From an uncultured Oscillospiraceae bacterium (GTDB taxonomy: Bacteria; Bacillota; Clostridia; Oscillospirales; Acutalibacteraceae), in contig URGH01000058.1 of NCBI GenBank assembly GCA_900547305.1, positions 1-16,498 on the forward strand: a stretch of DNA of 16,498 nt, in the 5' to 3' direction. Position 1 is the stretch's first letter, and each line of letters begins with the position of its first letter. This document shows positions 15,769 to 16,498 of this stretch, one piece after another. The position numbers and the translations under genes are program-made. Under the pieces are notes generated by a model. That model saw only the letters and a program-made list of their open reading frames with translations. It did no database searches and had not been told where the DNA came from.

Positions 15769-16389
15769 ATGAAAGAATTATTGACAAGATACCCCGCGCT
15801 TAAAAGCTGCGCCGATGAAATAGAAAAAACGGCTGAAATACTGATTTCCGGGTTTAAAGCGGGAAATAAACTTTTGCTTTGCGGCAACGGCGGCAGCTGC
15901 GCCGATTGCGAGCATATAACGGGCGAACTGATGAAGGGCTTTTTAAGCCGCCGACCCATAACCCCCGAAAAAAAGGCGGAAATGCTGCGGCTCAACCCCA
16001 CACTCAGCGAGGAAGTACTCTCAAAATTGCAGCTTGCAGTTCCCGCAATACCGCTGCCGTCGCTTACGGGGCTTAACTCCGCTTTCTGCAATGATGTTGA
16101 CCCGCAGCTTGTATATGCGCAGGAGCTTATGGGGTTAGGTAAAACAGGAGATATGCTGCTTTGCATAAGCACCTCGGGTAATTCCGCAAACTGCGTTGCC
16201 GCCGCCGAGGTAGGCAAGGCGCTCGGACTGACCGTTATTGCGCTGACAGGCGCAAAGGGCGGGCTGCTTAAAGAAAAAGCGGATATTTGCATTTGCGTGC
16301 CCGAAACCGAGACCTTTAAGGTGCAGGAGCTGCACTTGCCGGTGTATCATTATCTTTGCGCAAAGGCAGAGTTTGAGCTTTTCGGTTAA
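15769..16389 (+). CDS. SIS-domain sugar-phosphate isomerase, GmhA-like
   Basis: This 206-residue protein has the SIS fold of D-sedoheptulose 7-phosphate isomerase (GmhA). Seen: CGNGGS (38-43), H49, E53 in GEL, STSGNS (134-139) for phosphate, and QELHLPVYHYLC (186-197) with H189 and H194, which contains the probable catalytic His. Compared with GmhA there is an extra segment at about 60-88 (RRPITPEKKAEML onward). It may isomerise an aldose/ketose phosphate; sedoheptulose 7-phosphate is a guess, and no heptose-synthesis genes are in the window. AAGGAG (15753-15758) follows directly after the ROK stop and lies 10 bases before the ATG. It is the last gene of the operon seen here; no clear terminator follows before the repeat. 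Confidence 0.85.
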   Translation: MKELLTRYPALKSCADEIEKTAEILISGFKAGNKLLLCGNGGSCADCEHITGELMKGFLSRRPITPEKKAEMLRLNPTLSEEVLSKLQLAVPAIPLPSLTGLNSAFCNDVDPQLVYAQELMGLGKTGDMLLCISTSGNSANCVAAAEVGKALGLTVIALTGAKGGLLKEKADICICVPETETFKVQELHLPVYHYLCAKAEFELFG

Positions 16390-16422
16390 GGTTATTGTAT
16401 AAGAAACGTATGCCCGCCCATA

Positions 16423-16482
16423 GGCTCCCTTCTTTTTGACGCAAGTCAAAACAGAGGGGGTTGCTCCCCACGGTGTGGGGAG
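16423..16482 (-). repeat. Dispersed hairpin repeat, copy C (inverted)
   Basis: Read on the - strand it repeats the core of copy A: 34 of 37 aligned bases match (49-85 against this copy), and the three differences all lie in the loop (TATT against TTGC). TTTTGAC (16434-16440 by its complement) pairs with its partner (16445-16451). Next to it, CTCCCCAC (16464-16471) and GTGGGGAG (16475-16482) form a perfect 8-bp stem with loop GGT. In this orientation no T run follows the long hairpin, so it is not an obvious terminator. It sits after the SIS gene in reverse orientation. Confidence 0.75.
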
Positions 16483-16485
16483 ACG

Positions 16486-16498
16486 TCAACGCAGTTGA
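16486..16498. repeat. Short palindrome at the window's right edge
   Basis: TCAAC (16486-16490) and GTTGA (16494-16498) form a 5-bp stem with loop GCA, ending exactly at the last base. It may be part of the larger repeat, cut by the window boundary. Confidence 0.4.

Overview
The window reads as a chromosomal segment of a strictly anaerobic low-to-mid GC Gram-positive bacterium, most likely a gut Clostridia member (Bacillota; Oscillospirales-like is a guess). The reasons are a 2-hydroxyacyl-CoA dehydratase activase-type [4Fe-4S] ATPase (a family of strict anaerobes), purine-rich Shine-Dalgarno sites, SigA-like promoters that often carry an extended -10 (TGn), a YerC/TrpR-like protein and a NahK-type hexosamine kinase. 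The species cannot be fixed from the sequence.

Layout: (1) 1-135 holds two tandem hairpin repeats, the second half of a repeat family that reappears inverted at 16423-16482. (2) 166-1908 (-) encodes an ABC exporter half-transporter, divergent from (3) the 2059-6800 (+) operon: a large two-ATPase-domain activase-like protein, a second protein that looks like the C-terminal part of the same family, and the tRNA methyltransferase TrmL. These three are joined by short overlaps. (4) 6910-10508 (+) is a lower-glycolysis operon, pgk-tpiA-gpmI, with its own promoter, an internal hairpin and a very strong terminator. (5) 10691-10767 (-) is tRNA-Arg(ACG), followed upstream by (6) a NahK-like kinase (10847-11959, -). 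(7) 12193-16389 (+) is a six-gene operon: polar amino acid ABC transporter (binding lipoprotein, permease, ATPase), a TrpR/YerC-like DNA-binding protein, a ROK sugar kinase and a GmhA-like SIS sugar-phosphate isomerase.

Most genes are familiar. The less ordinary points are: the duplicated architecture of the activase system (two Cys pairs with identical 39-residue spacing, plus a repeated D-T-x-C-Y-P-A motif in the two proteins); the ROK kinase in which all three zinc cysteines are replaced at aligned positions; the mixed amino acid/TrpR/sugar operon; and the terminal hairpin repeats, whose changes fall in the loop or are compensated in the stem. Because both ends lie in this repeat family, the window may be an assembly contig that broke at repeats. 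No clearly new defence, mobile or biosynthetic system was found.
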